Part shown: piece by piece, positions 8,990 through 17,368 of the stretch | How the letters are laid out: the number at the start of each line of letters is the position of its first letter | How positions within the stretch are numbered: the first letter of the stretch is position 1 | Source of the DNA: Umezawaea sp036375055 | GTDB taxonomy: Bacteria > Actinomycetota > Actinomycetes > Mycobacteriales > Pseudonocardiaceae | Reading direction: 5' to 3' | DNA length: 64,000 nucleotides | NCBI RefSeq assembly: GCF_036375055.1 | Contig: NZ_DASUSQ010000078.1 | Coordinates: forward strand, 3,533-67,532 | Made by a program: the position numbers and the translations under genes | Notes under the pieces: generated by a model | What the model was told of the DNA's origin: nothing | Seen by the model: only the letters and a program-made list of their open reading frames with translations | The model's database searches: none

Positions 8990-9095
8990 CGTCGTGGGGT
9001 CGGTCACCCGGCCGGAGACTACCGTTTGGTAGGGCTATCGCAGGTCAGACCACTCGTCCTACCGTCGGAACGTGACTACTCCAGAGGCTGCGACC

Positions 9096-9245
9096 ATGAC
9101 CGAGTTGATCGAGGACTGCGCCGGGATCCCGCGGTCGATCACGCACGCGGAGCACCCGCTGCCCGCGCCCCGCGCCGCCGCCTCGTGGGAGGTCGACGAG
9201 AGCACCGCGCGGCGGTTCGAGGGGCTCAACGACTACGGCGTCTGA
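9096..9245 (+). CDS. Small ORF of unknown function (49 aa)
   Basis: Short open frame starting MTELIEDCAGIPRS and ending RRFEGLNDYGV, with a GTG eight codons upstream as an alternative start (9072). Codon use is GC3-rich, like real genes here. One Cys, no signal peptide or membrane span. A small inverted repeat (CTACC...GGTAG, about 9020-9033) precedes it. I do not recognise the family. It sits on the edge of a scar of decayed genes, so it may itself be a remnant rather than an intact peptide gene. Confidence 0.4.
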   Translation: MTELIEDCAGIPRSITHAEHPLPAPRAAASWEVDESTARRFEGLNDYGV

Positions 9246-9610
9246 CCCCCGGTCCCGGGAGCGCAGGCGGGGCCGCCCCGCCAGAGGGCGTCGGCGGTGC
9301 CCGCCTCCGGGTGCTCCTCGTAGAGCCCCGCCTCGAACTCGATGACGTCCGGGGCCTCGTTCAGCTCGGCCACCTGCTGGATGACCCCGGCCTCGTGGGC
9401 GCGGAGCAGGTCGGGGCGGGCGGCCTCCGTGCCGGAACCCTCGCGGACCAGTTCGGCGTAGCGGCGGATGCCCGGCAGGGGCGTGCCGGACGAGCGCAGC
9501 CAGCCGACCTCGAACTCGGTGAACACGCGGTGGCCCGAGGAGTCGCGCCCCCGCGGGCTCCACGAACAGGTGTTCCCGCTCGTGGAACCGCAGCGTGTGC
9601 GAGCGCGATC
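9233..9610 (-). pseudogene. Decayed MerR-family transcriptional regulator
   Basis: On the minus strand the translated blocks HTLRFHEREHLFVEPAG and then, after a frame change near 9545, HRVFTEFEVGWLRSSGTPL, IRRYAELVREG and ELNEAPDVIEFEAGLYEE line up in order with a MerR DNA-binding domain and its coiled-coil tail. The first roughly 15 residues of the winged helix are missing at the junction with the neighbouring SDR fragment, and no single frame covers the domain. This is a truncated, frameshifted copy, not a working regulator. Confidence 0.75.
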
Positions 9611-9768
9611 GTCCTGGTCGAGAGCGGGGAGGTGCCGCTGCGGCTGCCGCTCGGACCGGACACCTACCGCGACGTCCGCGCGTCGCCGGTGGCCCGGCTG
9701 GAGGAGCACGACGCGCACCGCGCGCGACGGCGCTGTCCGTGGCCCGCGACGACGTCGCGCTCGTCTGA
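9596..9768 (+). pseudogene. C-terminal fragment of a short-chain dehydrogenase
   Basis: Plus-strand translation from about 9596 gives AIVLVESGEVPLRLPLGPD followed by TYRDVRASPVARLEEHDAH, the typical tail of bacterial SDR enzymes (PLRLPLGPDAYxxVRxKLxxLxxE). After a probable frameshift near 9727 it continues as ALSVARDDVALV and stops at 9766-9768. The Rossmann fold and YxxxK centre are absent. The fragment abuts the truncated MerR remnant at about 9600, suggesting a deletion fused the two. Confidence 0.65.
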
Positions 9769-9770
9769 GA

Positions 9771-9812
9771 CGCGGAAGGGCGGCTCCCGCCGTGGGGAGC
9801 CGCCCTTCCGCG
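9771..9812. terminator. Bidirectional terminator hairpin
   Basis: Strong stem with arms GCGGAAGGGCGGCTCC and GGAGCCGCCCTTCCGC, between the SDR remnant and the 3' end of erpA. It can end transcription from both sides. Confidence 0.75.
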
Positions 9813-9821
9813 CTGTGCGGA

Positions 9822-10211
9822 CTAGTGGAACGAGTCGCCGCAGGCGCAGGAGCCGCCCGCGTTCGGGTTCTCGATCGTGAAGCCCTGCTTCTCGATGGTG
9901 TCGACGAAGTCGATGACAGCGCCCTCGACGTAGGGAGCGCTCATGCGGTCGACGGCGACCTTCATGCCGCCGAAGTCGCGGACCGCGTCACCGTCGAGGC
10001 TGCGCTCGTCGAAGAAAAGCTGGTAGCGCAGGCCCGCGCAGCCGCCGGGCTGGACGGCGATGCGCAGGTGCATGTCATCGCGGCCCTCCTGGTCGAGCAG
10101 CGCCTTCGCCTTCGAGGCCGCCTGGTCGGTGAGCGTCACGCCGTGCGTGGGCGCTTCAGGAGCCGGTGCGGCTGCTTCGGTGGAGGCGGCTGCGTCCTGA
10201 GCGGTGGTCAT
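9822..10211 (-). CDS. erpA: Iron-sulfur cluster insertion protein, HesB/IscA family
   Basis: 129-aa A-type carrier that delivers Fe-S clusters to apo-proteins. The three cluster-ligand cysteines are visible: Cys in QPGGCAGLRY and the pair in GGSCACGDSF at the C-terminus. An Ala/Pro-rich N-terminal extension of about 24 residues precedes the core, as in other actinobacteria. Gene position beside asnB and a glycerate kinase matches mycobacterial Rv2204c. Likely clients in this window are LipA, QcrA and other Fe-S proteins (inference). Confidence 0.93.
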   Translation of the reverse strand: MTTAQDAAASTEAAAPAPEAPTHGVTLTDQAASKAKALLDQEGRDDMHLRIAVQPGGCAGLRYQLFFDERSLDGDAVRDFGGMKVAVDRMSAPYVEGAVIDFVDTIEKQGFTIENPNAGGSCACGDSFH

Positions 10212-10324
10212 AGCTCTCCCTCAGAGGTCGAAACGGGCGGTCAGCCCTGTCAACACGGGCGGTACCCGCTTTGTTCCACCACCCATGGTGGCACAGTCCG
10301 CGCCCGGCACCGACAACTCGGACG

Positions 10325-11329
10325 TCAGCGTGACCACCGTCCCGCCACCTCGGCGGCCAGAGCGCGCAGGGTGCCCGCCGGATCCGCCATGGCTGCGGCC
10401 ACGGAGCCCGCGTGCTCGGCGACCGCGTAGGAGTCGGTGATGCCCGCCGCGCCCGCCTCCCGGCGGCCGACGCTCACCTGGCCCGCCAGGACCAGGCACG
10501 GGATGCCGCGGGCCGCGGCGCCGGACGCGACGGCGGTGACGAGCTTCCCCCTGAGCGACTGCCAGTCGAAGCTGCCCTCCCCCGTGAGGGCCACGTCGGC
10601 GGTGGCGAGGGCGTCGTCCAGGCCGGTCAGCGTCCGCACCAGGCCCGCGCCGGACGTGACGGTGGCGCCGAGCGCGAGGAGGGCCGCGCCGAGGCCGCCC
10701 GCGGCGCCCGCTCCGGGCAGGTCGCGGACGTCGCGCAGCCGGTCCATGCCCTCCAGCCTGGCCTCCAGGCGAGCAACGGCCTCCGGGGAGGCGCCCTTCT
10801 GCGGGCCGAACGTCGCCGCGGCGCCGTGCGGGCCGAGCAGCGGGTTCTCCACGTCGGACGCGGCCACGAGCCGGGCCGTGACGTCGGTCACGACCGACAG
10901 CAGGCCCTCGCCGCCGTCGGTGGTGCCCGAGCCGCCGAGGCCGACGACGACCGTGTGCGCGCCCGAGGCGGCGAGCACCAGTTCACCGACGCCGCGGGTG
11001 GTGGCGCGTTCGCACCACTCGGCGCGCTGGTCGGCGGGGACGAGGTGCAGGCCGCACGCCTCGGCGGACTCGACGTACGCCGTGCCGTCGTGCTCCAGCC
11101 ACCGGGCCGTCACCGGCGTGCCGAGCGGGCCGGTGACCTCGGTGGTGCGCAGTTCACCGCCCAGCGCGGCGTGCAGGACGTCCACGAAGCCGGGTCCCCC
11201 GTCGGCCAGCGGACGCAGCAGGAGTTCGTCGTCGGGTGCGGTCGACCGCCAGCCGTCGGCGATGGCGGAGGCCGCCTCGCCCGCCGTCAGCGTCCCGCCG
11301 AAGCAGTCCGGAGCCACCAGTACGCGCAC
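10325..11329 (-). CDS. Glycerate kinase family protein
   Basis: 334-aa GlxK-type glycerate kinase (ATP + D-glycerate to phosphoglycerate). The GTG start at 11329 is preceded by GGAGGGTACG-like sequence region and gives VRVLVAPDCFGGTLTAGEAA, the family N-terminus. Other blocks are PLADGGPGFVDVL, VGLGGSGTTDGGEG, FGPQKGAS and LTGEGSFDWQS. In canonical GlxK the early motif is APDSFKGS; here it is APDCFGGT, a difference from the usual Ser/Lys that could affect substrate or activity. It faces the DUF3043 gene across 40 bases. Confidence 0.85.
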   Translation of the reverse strand: MRVLVAPDCFGGTLTAGEAASAIADGWRSTAPDDELLLRPLADGGPGFVDVLHAALGGELRTTEVTGPLGTPVTARWLEHDGTAYVESAEACGLHLVPADQRAEWCERATTRGVGELVLAASGAHTVVVGLGGSGTTDGGEGLLSVVTDVTARLVAASDVENPLLGPHGAAATFGPQKGASPEAVARLEARLEGMDRLRDVRDLPGAGAAGGLGAALLALGATVTSGAGLVRTLTGLDDALATADVALTGEGSFDWQSLRGKLVTAVASGAAARGIPCLVLAGQVSVGRREAGAAGITDSYAVAEHAGSVAAAMADPAGTLRALAAEVAGRWSR

Positions 11330-11369
11330 CTCGCGGAGGGTACGGAACGCATTGTCATACCCTTGTCGG

Positions 11370-12011
11370 GTGAGGTTCCTGCGCCGCAGCTCCAACGAGT
11401 CCACCGCCACCGTCGACGAGACCGTCCCGGAGGTGGTGACCGACGACGCCGACAAGAGCCGCACGCCGGGCAAGGGGCGCCCCACCCCGAAGCGCCGCGA
11501 GGCGCAGGGCAGGCGGACCGGCCCGGTCCCGCCGCCTCCCCGCACGCAGCGCGAGGCGCTCAAGCGCGCTCGGGGCAACAAGAGCAAGCTGACGAAGGAA
11601 GAGCGCCGCGCCGCCGCGGCCGACCGCCGGGCGAAGATGATGTCCGGTGACGAGAAGTACCTGCTGCCGCGCGACCGGGGGCCGGTCAAGGCCTACATCC
11701 GCGACCTCGTGGACGCGCGCCGCAACCTCATGGGCCTGTTCATGCCGCTGGCGATCGTGGTGTTCGCCGCGCTGCTGACGCCGCTGGTGGTCGTGCAGCA
11801 GTACGCGACGCTCGTGACGACGTTCATGCTGCTGGCGATGGTGCTGGAGGGCATCGTGCTCGGCCGCGTCGTCGCGAAGAAGGTGCGCGCGAAGTTCCCG
11901 AACGAGACGATCCGGGGCCTGTCGATCGGCTGGTACTCGTTCATCAGGGCGAGTCAGCTGCGTCGTCTGCGGGTGCCGAAGCCGCGGGTCTCGCCCGGCG
12001 ACACGGTCTAG
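11370..12011 (+). CDS. DUF3043 membrane protein
   Basis: 213-aa protein with a long basic, disordered N-terminal half (Lys/Arg/Pro-rich, KRREAQGRRTGPVPP and KRARGNKSKLTKEERRAAAADRR) and two membrane helices near residues 125-165, then a short cytosolic tail. This architecture and the position next to the glycerate kinase and cob genes match mycobacterial Rv2206. The GTG at 11370 is used as start because it yields the family N-terminus VRFLRRSS. Function unknown. Confidence 0.88.
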   Translation: MRFLRRSSNESTATVDETVPEVVTDDADKSRTPGKGRPTPKRREAQGRRTGPVPPPPRTQREALKRARGNKSKLTKEERRAAAADRRAKMMSGDEKYLLPRDRGPVKAYIRDLVDARRNLMGLFMPLAIVVFAALLTPLVVVQQYATLVTTFMLLAMVLEGIVLGRVVAKKVRAKFPNETIRGLSIGWYSFIRASQLRRLRVPKPRVSPGDTV

Positions 12012-12153
12012 TGGCCGCTGCTCCGCAGACGGCGGCTTGGCCGCTCTCAGTCGGCAGGTCGGGTCACCACCTGCCGACGCGGCCTCGCTGCCTCGCGGCC
12101 GACGTGATCTGAATCCTTAGCAAGCCGAACGACATCGGTCTAGGCTCGGACCC

Positions 12154-13140
12154 ATGGAGTTTCGACGTCTCGGCCGCAGCGGCCTGAACATCAGCGAGAT
12201 CTCGTACGGCAACTGGCTCACCCACGGCTCGCAGGTCGAGGAGGACCAGGCGCACGCGTGCGTCCGGGCCGCACTGGACGCGGGCATCACCACGTTCGAC
12301 ACGGCCGACGTCTACGCCAACACCAAGGCCGAGTCGGTGCTGGGGCGGGCGCTGGCCGGTGAGCGCCGCGAGTCGTTGGAGATCTTCACCAAGGTCTTCT
12401 GGCCGACCGGCCCCGGCGGTCCGAACGACAAGGGCCTGGGCCGCAAGCACATCATCGAGTCGGCCAACGCCTCGCTGAAGCGGCTCCAGACCGACTACGT
12501 CGACCTCTACCAGGCGCACCGGTTCGACCGGACCGTGCCGCTGGAGGAGACGATGCTCGCGTTCGCGGAACTGGTGCGGCAGGGCAAGGCGCTCTACATC
12601 GGGGTGTCCGAGTGGAACGCCGAGCAGATCACCCGCGGTGCCGCGCTGGCCCGCGAGCTGAACGTGCCGTTCATCTCGAACCAGCCGCAGTACTCGATGC
12701 TGTGGCGGGTCATCGAGTCGCAGGTCGTGCCCGCGTCCGAGCGCGAGGGGCTCAGCCAGATCGTGTTCTCCCCCATCGCCCAGGGCGTGCTGACCGGCAA
12801 GTACACGCCGGGCGGCGAGCTGCCCTCCGGCTCCCGGGCGACCGACGAGCGCGGGTCGAAGATGATCTCGCGCTGGATGCGCGACGACGTGCTCGCGAAG
12901 GTGCAGGAGCTGAAGCCGCTCGCCGACGAGGCGGGTCTCACGCTGTCGCAGCTCGCGGTCGCGTGGGTGTTGCAGAACCCGAACGTGGCCAGCGCGATCA
13001 CCGGTGCCTCGCGGCCCGAGCAGGTGCACGAGAACGTGAAGGCGGCGGGCGTGAAGCTGGAGGCCGAGCTGCTGGAGAAGATCGACGCGGTGCTCGACGG
13101 CGTGGCCGAGACCGACCCCAGGCTGACCGTCACCGTGTGA
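12154..13140 (+). CDS. Aldo/keto reductase, potassium-channel beta-subunit-like
   Basis: 328-aa NADPH-dependent aldo/keto reductase of the AKR6/YghZ-like type. The catalytic tetrad is visible: Asp in TTFDTADVYANTKAE (D with Tyr four residues on), Lys in EIFTKVFWPTG and His in YQAHRFD. The C-terminal cofactor region has SQLAVAWVLQNPNVASAITGASRPEQ. The physiological carbonyl substrate cannot be told. It is a single gene followed by a terminator. Confidence 0.92.
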   Translation: MEFRRLGRSGLNISEISYGNWLTHGSQVEEDQAHACVRAALDAGITTFDTADVYANTKAESVLGRALAGERRESLEIFTKVFWPTGPGGPNDKGLGRKHIIESANASLKRLQTDYVDLYQAHRFDRTVPLEETMLAFAELVRQGKALYIGVSEWNAEQITRGAALARELNVPFISNQPQYSMLWRVIESQVVPASEREGLSQIVFSPIAQGVLTGKYTPGGELPSGSRATDERGSKMISRWMRDDVLAKVQELKPLADEAGLTLSQLAVAWVLQNPNVASAITGASRPEQVHENVKAAGVKLEAELLEKIDAVLDGVAETDPRLTVTV

Positions 13141-13148
13141 CGCGGAAG

Positions 13149-13176
13149 GGGCCCCGCGGGTTCGCCCGCGGGGCCC
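13149..13176 (+). terminator. Terminator after the aldo/keto reductase gene
   Basis: Stem arms GGGCCCCGCGGG-like and CCCGCGGGGCCC around a TTCG loop, ten bases after the stop codon. The UUCG tetraloop makes it very stable. Confidence 0.75.
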
Positions 13177-13188
13177 TGTCGTGCCCGG

Positions 13189-13569
13189 ATGATCGAGTAC
13201 CGAACCGCGGTGGACGGCCTGCGGCCCGAGCAGCTGCGCGGCTTCTTCGTGGGCTGGCCCGCGCCGCCCTCGCCCGAGCGGCACCTGGCGCTGCTGCGCG
13301 GTTCCACGCACGCGGTCGTCGCGCTGGACGGTGACCGGGTCGTGGGGTTCGTCACGGTGCTGTCCGACGGGGTGCTGATGGCGAGCGTCCCGCTGCTGGA
13401 GGTGCTGCCCGAGCACCAGGGCCGGGGCGTCGGCCGGACGCTCGTCGAGACCGCCGTGGCCCTGGTGGGCGAGCTGTACCAGGTGCAGCTGTGCTGCGAC
13501 GACGACGTGCGGGCGTTCTACCGGAAGCTGGGCTTCCAGCGGGTGGACGGCATGGTCCTGCGGCTCTAG
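13189..13569 (+). CDS. GNAT-family N-acetyltransferase
   Basis: 126-aa acetyltransferase. The acetyl-CoA binding motif A is LLEVLPEHQGRGVGRTLVE (Q-x-x-G-x-G/A shape), followed by a degenerate C-terminal CCDDDVRAFYRKLGFQRVDGMVL typical of GNAT motif B. Acceptor unknown. It is one of the smaller members of the family but the domain is complete. Its stop overlaps tail-to-tail, by 4 bases, with the stop of the next minus-strand gene. Confidence 0.86.
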   Translation: MIEYRTAVDGLRPEQLRGFFVGWPAPPSPERHLALLRGSTHAVVALDGDRVVGFVTVLSDGVLMASVPLLEVLPEHQGRGVGRTLVETAVALVGELYQVQLCCDDDVRAFYRKLGFQRVDGMVLRL

Positions 13570-13766
13570 TCGGCCGGTGCGAGCGACATCGGGCCGTACA
13601 CCTCGGACTCGCTGCGCAGCAGCGTGACCTGGGCGATCCCCGCCTCGGTCAACTCCTGCCACCGCGCGCTGAACCAGTCCTCGGCGTCGGCCTGGTCGGC
13701 GAAGGTCTCGGCCGGTCCGTCGACCTCGCGACCCTGCTCGTCCTGGTAGCGCCACCGGTAGTCCAC
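13566..13766 (-). CDS. Small conserved hypothetical protein
   Basis: 66-aa acidic protein beginning with GTG (AGGAGG lies 5 bases upstream, so the start is secure), sequence opening VDYRWRYQDEQGREV. It is rich in aromatic and acidic residues with FADQADAEDWFSARWQEL in the middle. Small proteins of this kind are widespread in actinobacteria; no function is known to me. Convergent with the GNAT gene. Confidence 0.75.
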   Translation of the reverse strand: MDYRWRYQDEQGREVDGPAETFADQADAEDWFSARWQELTEAGIAQVTLLRSESEVYGPMSLAPAD

Positions 13767-13837
13767 GACGGCCTCCTGGGGATGTCCTCCGGGTAACGTT
13801 CCAGGTCAGGCTAAGCGATCGGTGGACGGAGTTCGGT

Positions 13838-14389
13838 GTGACGCGTCGGACACTCGTGCTCGGCGGCACCCGTTCCGGGAAGTCGGCCCACGCCGAGGGG
13901 TTGCTGACCGACCCCGTGGTGACGTACGTGGCGACCGCCCGCCGCTACCCCGGTGACGACGACTGGGACCGGCGGATCGCGCGGCACGTCGAGCGCAGAC
14001 CGGCGGCGTGGACGACGGTCGAGGCGCCGGACCTGCCGGAACTGCTCGCGGCGGCGGGCGGGGACGACCCGCCGCTGCTCGTCGACGACCTCGCCACCTG
14101 GCTCACCGGGGTGCTGGACGACGCCGGCGCGTGGGAGGGCGGAGGGACCGACGAGGTCGAGCGGGAGTGCTCGGCCCTGGTCTCCGCCGCCGCCGCGTGC
14201 CGGACGCGCCTGGTCGTCGTGTCGGCCGAGGTCGGCCTCGGCGTCGTGCCGTCCACCCGCTCTGGCAGGCTCTTCCGAGACCACCTCGGTTCGCTGAACG
14301 CACGGCTGGCCGAGGTCTGCGACGAGGTGTTCCTGCTCGTCGCCGGAATCCCACTGACACTGCGCGAAGCTGGAGGTGCTGGGCCGTGA
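13838..14389 (+). CDS. cobU: Adenosylcobinamide kinase / adenosylcobinamide-phosphate guanylyltransferase
   Basis: 183-aa bifunctional CobU/CobP enzyme of cobalamin nucleotide-loop assembly: phosphorylates adenosylcobinamide, then adds GMP. The P-loop GGTRSGKS is at residues 9-16, and DRRIARHVERRP carries the family's guanylylated-His region. GTG start at 13838. Its stop overlaps the cobT start (GTGA), so the cobU-cobT-cobS genes form a translationally coupled operon. Confidence 0.95.
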   Translation: MTRRTLVLGGTRSGKSAHAEGLLTDPVVTYVATARRYPGDDDWDRRIARHVERRPAAWTTVEAPDLPELLAAAGGDDPPLLVDDLATWLTGVLDDAGAWEGGGTDEVERECSALVSAAAACRTRLVVVSAEVGLGVVPSTRSGRLFRDHLGSLNARLAEVCDEVFLLVAGIPLTLREAGGAGP

Positions 14390-15453
14390 ACACCAGCGAT
14401 GACACGGGCGCGGGCTTCACGTTCCCGCCCGTGGACCCGCCCGACGAGCAGGTGCTGCTCCAGGCGTTGGCCCGGTTGGACACGCTGACCAAACCGGTCG
14501 GCTCGCTCGGCAGGCTGGAGGGCGTCGCCGCGTGGGTGGCGTCCTGCCAGGGCGTCTGCCCGCCCCGGCCGTTCACCCGACCCCGCGTCGTCGTGTTCGC
14601 GGGCGACCACGGCGTCGCCGAGCACGGCGTGTCGGCCTACCCCAGCGAGGTCACCGCCCAGATGGTGGCCAACTTCCTCGCGGGCGGGGCCGCGGTGAAC
14701 GTGCTGGCCGCGTCCGCGGGCGCGACGGTGCGGGTGGTCGACGTGGCCGTCGACGGCGACACGCCGGAGGAGGTGCGGGCGCACAAGGTGCGCCGCGGCT
14801 CGGGGTCGATCGACCGCGAGGACGCGCTGACCCGCGAGGAGGCCGTCCAGGCCATCACCGCGGGCAGGCGGATCGCCGACGAGGAGGTCGACGGCGGCGC
14901 CGACCTGCTGATCGCCGGTGACATGGGCATCGGCAACACGACGCCGTCCGCGGTGCTGATCGCGTCGCTCACCGGGTCGGAGCCGGTGAACGTGGTCGGG
15001 CGCGGCACGGGCATCGACGACGCGGCCTGGATGCGCAAGACGGCCGCCATCCGCGACGCGATGCGCCGGGCCCGCCCGCACATCAGCGACCCGGTGGCGC
15101 TGCTCGCGACCGCGAGCGGCGCGGACATCGCCGCGATGGTCGGCTTCCTCGCGCAGGCGGCGTTCCGCGGGGTGCCGGTCATCCTGGACGGCGTCGTGGT
15201 CGGCGCGGCGGCCGTCGTGGCCGAGGAGCTGGCTCCGGGCGCCCGCGAGTGGTGGACGGCCGGGCACCGCTCGGCCGAGCCGTCGCACGCGCTGGCGCTG
15301 GGCCACCTGAGCCTCCAGCCTCTGCTGGAGTTCGACATGCGCCTCGGCGAGGGCACGGGCGCGGTCACCGCGCTGCCGCTGGTGATGATGGCCACGAGGA
15401 TCCTCGCGGAGATGGCCACGTTCGACAGCGCGGGCGTCTCGGGCAAGGAGTAG
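14386..15453 (+). CDS. cobT: Nicotinate-nucleotide--dimethylbenzimidazole phosphoribosyltransferase
   Basis: 355-aa CobT, which makes alpha-ribazole phosphate from DMB and nicotinate mononucleotide. Blocks seen: LTKPVGSLGRLEGVAAW near the N-terminus, VVFAGDHGVAEHGVSAYP, DMGIGNTTPSAVL, and the C-terminal LLEFDMRLGEGTGA with the catalytic Glu. GTG start overlaps the cobU stop. Length is normal for the family. Confidence 0.96.
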   Translation: MNTSDDTGAGFTFPPVDPPDEQVLLQALARLDTLTKPVGSLGRLEGVAAWVASCQGVCPPRPFTRPRVVVFAGDHGVAEHGVSAYPSEVTAQMVANFLAGGAAVNVLAASAGATVRVVDVAVDGDTPEEVRAHKVRRGSGSIDREDALTREEAVQAITAGRRIADEEVDGGADLLIAGDMGIGNTTPSAVLIASLTGSEPVNVVGRGTGIDDAAWMRKTAAIRDAMRRARPHISDPVALLATASGADIAAMVGFLAQAAFRGVPVILDGVVVGAAAVVAEELAPGAREWWTAGHRSAEPSHALALGHLSLQPLLEFDMRLGEGTGAVTALPLVMMATRILAEMATFDSAGVSGKE

Positions 15454-15486
15454 CGGGGTGGTCCACCGGGGAGTCCGGCCGTCCGG

Positions 15487-16221
15487 GTGGGACGGGTGAG
15501 GGCCGACGGCGTTCGGCTCGCCCTGTCCTGGCTGACCGTGCTGCCGGTGCGCTCCGGCGCGGTCGACGCGCGCGTCGCGCGGCAGGCCATCGCGCTGGCG
15601 CCGCTGGTGGGCGTGCTGCTGGGTGCCGTCACCGCCGCGTTCCTGCACGGCCTCGCCTGGCTGGGCGCGCCGTCCGCGGTGGCGGGGCTGCTGGCCGTGG
15701 GGCTGCTCGCGCTCGGCACCAGGGGGATGCACCTGGACGGGCTGGCGGACACCGCCGACGGGCTCGGCTGCTACGGGCCGCCGGAGCGGGCCCTCGCCGT
15801 GATGAAGGACGGCGGTGCGGGCCCGTTCGCGGTCGTCACGCTCGTCGTCGTGCTGGGCGCGCAGGCGTCGGCGTTCGGCGACGTGCCGTGGGGCGCGGTG
15901 GTCGTGGCGCTGGCGGCGGGCCGGGCCGCGTTCGCCGCGTGCTGCCTCGAGGGGGTGCCCGCGGCGCGGCCGGAGGGGCTCGGCGCGCTGGTGGCGGGCA
16001 GCCAGTCGTGGCCCGTGGTGGCGCTCTGGTGGACCGCGCTCGCGGCCGCGAGCTTCGTCGTCGTGCCGCACGGCCCGGTCGCCGTGGCGGTCGCGCTCGG
16101 CGCGGTGCTGCTGCTGGTGCGGCACACCCGCAAGCGCTTCGGCGGCATCACGGGTGACGTGCTCGGCGCGGCCTGCGAGCTGGCGACGCTGATCGTGCTG
16201 GTCGGCTGCACGCTGGGGTGA
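15487..16221 (+). CDS. cobS: Adenosylcobinamide-GDP ribazoletransferase (cobalamin synthase)
   Basis: 244-aa integral membrane enzyme that joins adenosylcobinamide-GDP and alpha-ribazole. It has six or so hydrophobic helices and the catalytic acidic motif MHLDGLADTADGLG (about residues 82-95). C-terminal KRFGGITGDVLGA is also diagnostic. The start could be GTG 15487 or GTG 15496; the latter has a slightly better purine-rich stretch upstream. Third gene of the cob operon, 33 bases after cobT. Confidence 0.94.
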   Translation: MGRVRADGVRLALSWLTVLPVRSGAVDARVARQAIALAPLVGVLLGAVTAAFLHGLAWLGAPSAVAGLLAVGLLALGTRGMHLDGLADTADGLGCYGPPERALAVMKDGGAGPFAVVTLVVVLGAQASAFGDVPWGAVVVALAAGRAAFAACCLEGVPAARPEGLGALVAGSQSWPVVALWWTALAAASFVVVPHGPVAVAVALGAVLLLVRHTRKRFGGITGDVLGAACELATLIVLVGCTLG

Positions 16222-16251
16222 GGGCCCCCTCGCGGAGGCCCCCACCGGTGC

Positions 16252-17352
16252 TCAGACGAGCGTCGTCATCCAGCCGTGCACGTCCTCGACGGTGCCGTGC
16301 TGCAACCCCGTCAGCCGTTCGCGCAGCTTCTTGGTCACCTCGCCGGTCTCGCCGCCGGAGACGCTGAACTCGCCGTCCGCGTGCTTCACGTGGCCGACGG
16401 GCGTGATCACGGCGGCGGTGCCGCAGGCGAACACCTCGGTCAGCTCGCCGGACTCGGCCTTCTTCTCCCACTCCTCGGTGGAGATGCGCCGCTCCTCGAC
16501 CGGGAGGCCGAGGTCGGCCGCCATCCGCAGCAGCGAGTCGCGGGTGATGCCGGGCAGCAGCGTGCCGGTCAGCTCGGGCGTGACGACGCGGGCGGTCGAG
16601 CCGGAGCCGAGGACGAAGAACAGGTTCATCCCGCCCATCTCCTCGACCCAGCGGCGCTCCACCGCGTCGAGCCACACGACCTGGTCGCAGCCCTTCTCGG
16701 CGGCCTGCGCCTGCGCGACCAGGGAGGCGGCGTAGTTGCCCGCGAACTTGGCCGCGCCCGTGCCGCCGGGGGCCGCCCGGACGTACTCGGTCGACAGCCA
16801 GACGCTCACCGGCTTCACGCCGCCGGAGAAGTACGAGCCCGCCGGGGACGCGATGAGCGCGTAGAGGTACTCGCTCGCGGGCCGAACGCCGAGGCCGACC
16901 TCGCTGGAGATCATGAACGGGCGCAGGTAGAGGGACTCCTCCGCGGCGGAGGGCACCCAGCGCTCGTCGACGGCGACCAGCCGGCGGATGGACTCCAGGA
17001 ACAGCTCGTCCGGCAGCTCCGGCATGGCGATGCGCTGCGCGGACAGGCGGAAGCGGGCCGCGTTCGCCTCGGGGCGGAACGACGCGATGGAGCCGTCCGG
17101 CCTGCGGTACGCCTTGAGGCCCTCGAAGATCGCCTGGCCGTAGTGCAGGACCATGGAGGCGGGATCGAGTTCCAGCGAGTGGTAGGGCTCGACGGCCGGG
17201 GAGTGCCAGCCCCGCGCCCGGTCCCAGCGGATCGTCACCATGTGGTCGGTGAAGTGCTGGCCGAAGCCCGGCCTCGCCAGTACCTCCGCTACGCGTTCCG
17301 GGGTGGCCGGCTGCGGGTTCGAGGTCACGGTGAAAGGCGGCGCTGTCGTCAT
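16252..17352 (-). CDS. ilvE: Branched-chain amino acid aminotransferase
   Basis: 366-aa class IV PLP aminotransferase interconverting Leu/Ile/Val and their 2-oxoacids. The PLP lysine is in GGTGAAKFAGNYAAS (about residue 200); HYGQAIFEGLKAYR and EEMGGMNLFFV are family blocks. It lies 16 bases after an APC permease on the same strand, suggesting coupled import and transamination of amino acids. Convergent with cobS. Confidence 0.96.
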   Translation of the reverse strand: MTTAPPFTVTSNPQPATPERVAEVLARPGFGQHFTDHMVTIRWDRARGWHSPAVEPYHSLELDPASMVLHYGQAIFEGLKAYRRPDGSIASFRPEANAARFRLSAQRIAMPELPDELFLESIRRLVAVDERWVPSAAEESLYLRPFMISSEVGLGVRPASEYLYALIASPAGSYFSGGVKPVSVWLSTEYVRAAPGGTGAAKFAGNYAASLVAQAQAAEKGCDQVVWLDAVERRWVEEMGGMNLFFVLGSGSTARVVTPELTGTLLPGITRDSLLRMAADLGLPVEERRISTEEWEKKAESGELTEVFACGTAAVITPVGHVKHADGEFSVSGGETGEVTKKLRERLTGLQHGTVEDVHGWMTTLV

Positions 17353-17368
17353 GGGTAGACGATAATCC

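Noticed and set aside
13767..13837. Cobalamin riboswitch ahead of cobU
   Set aside because: Only about 70 bases are available and no B12-box-like sequence is visible.
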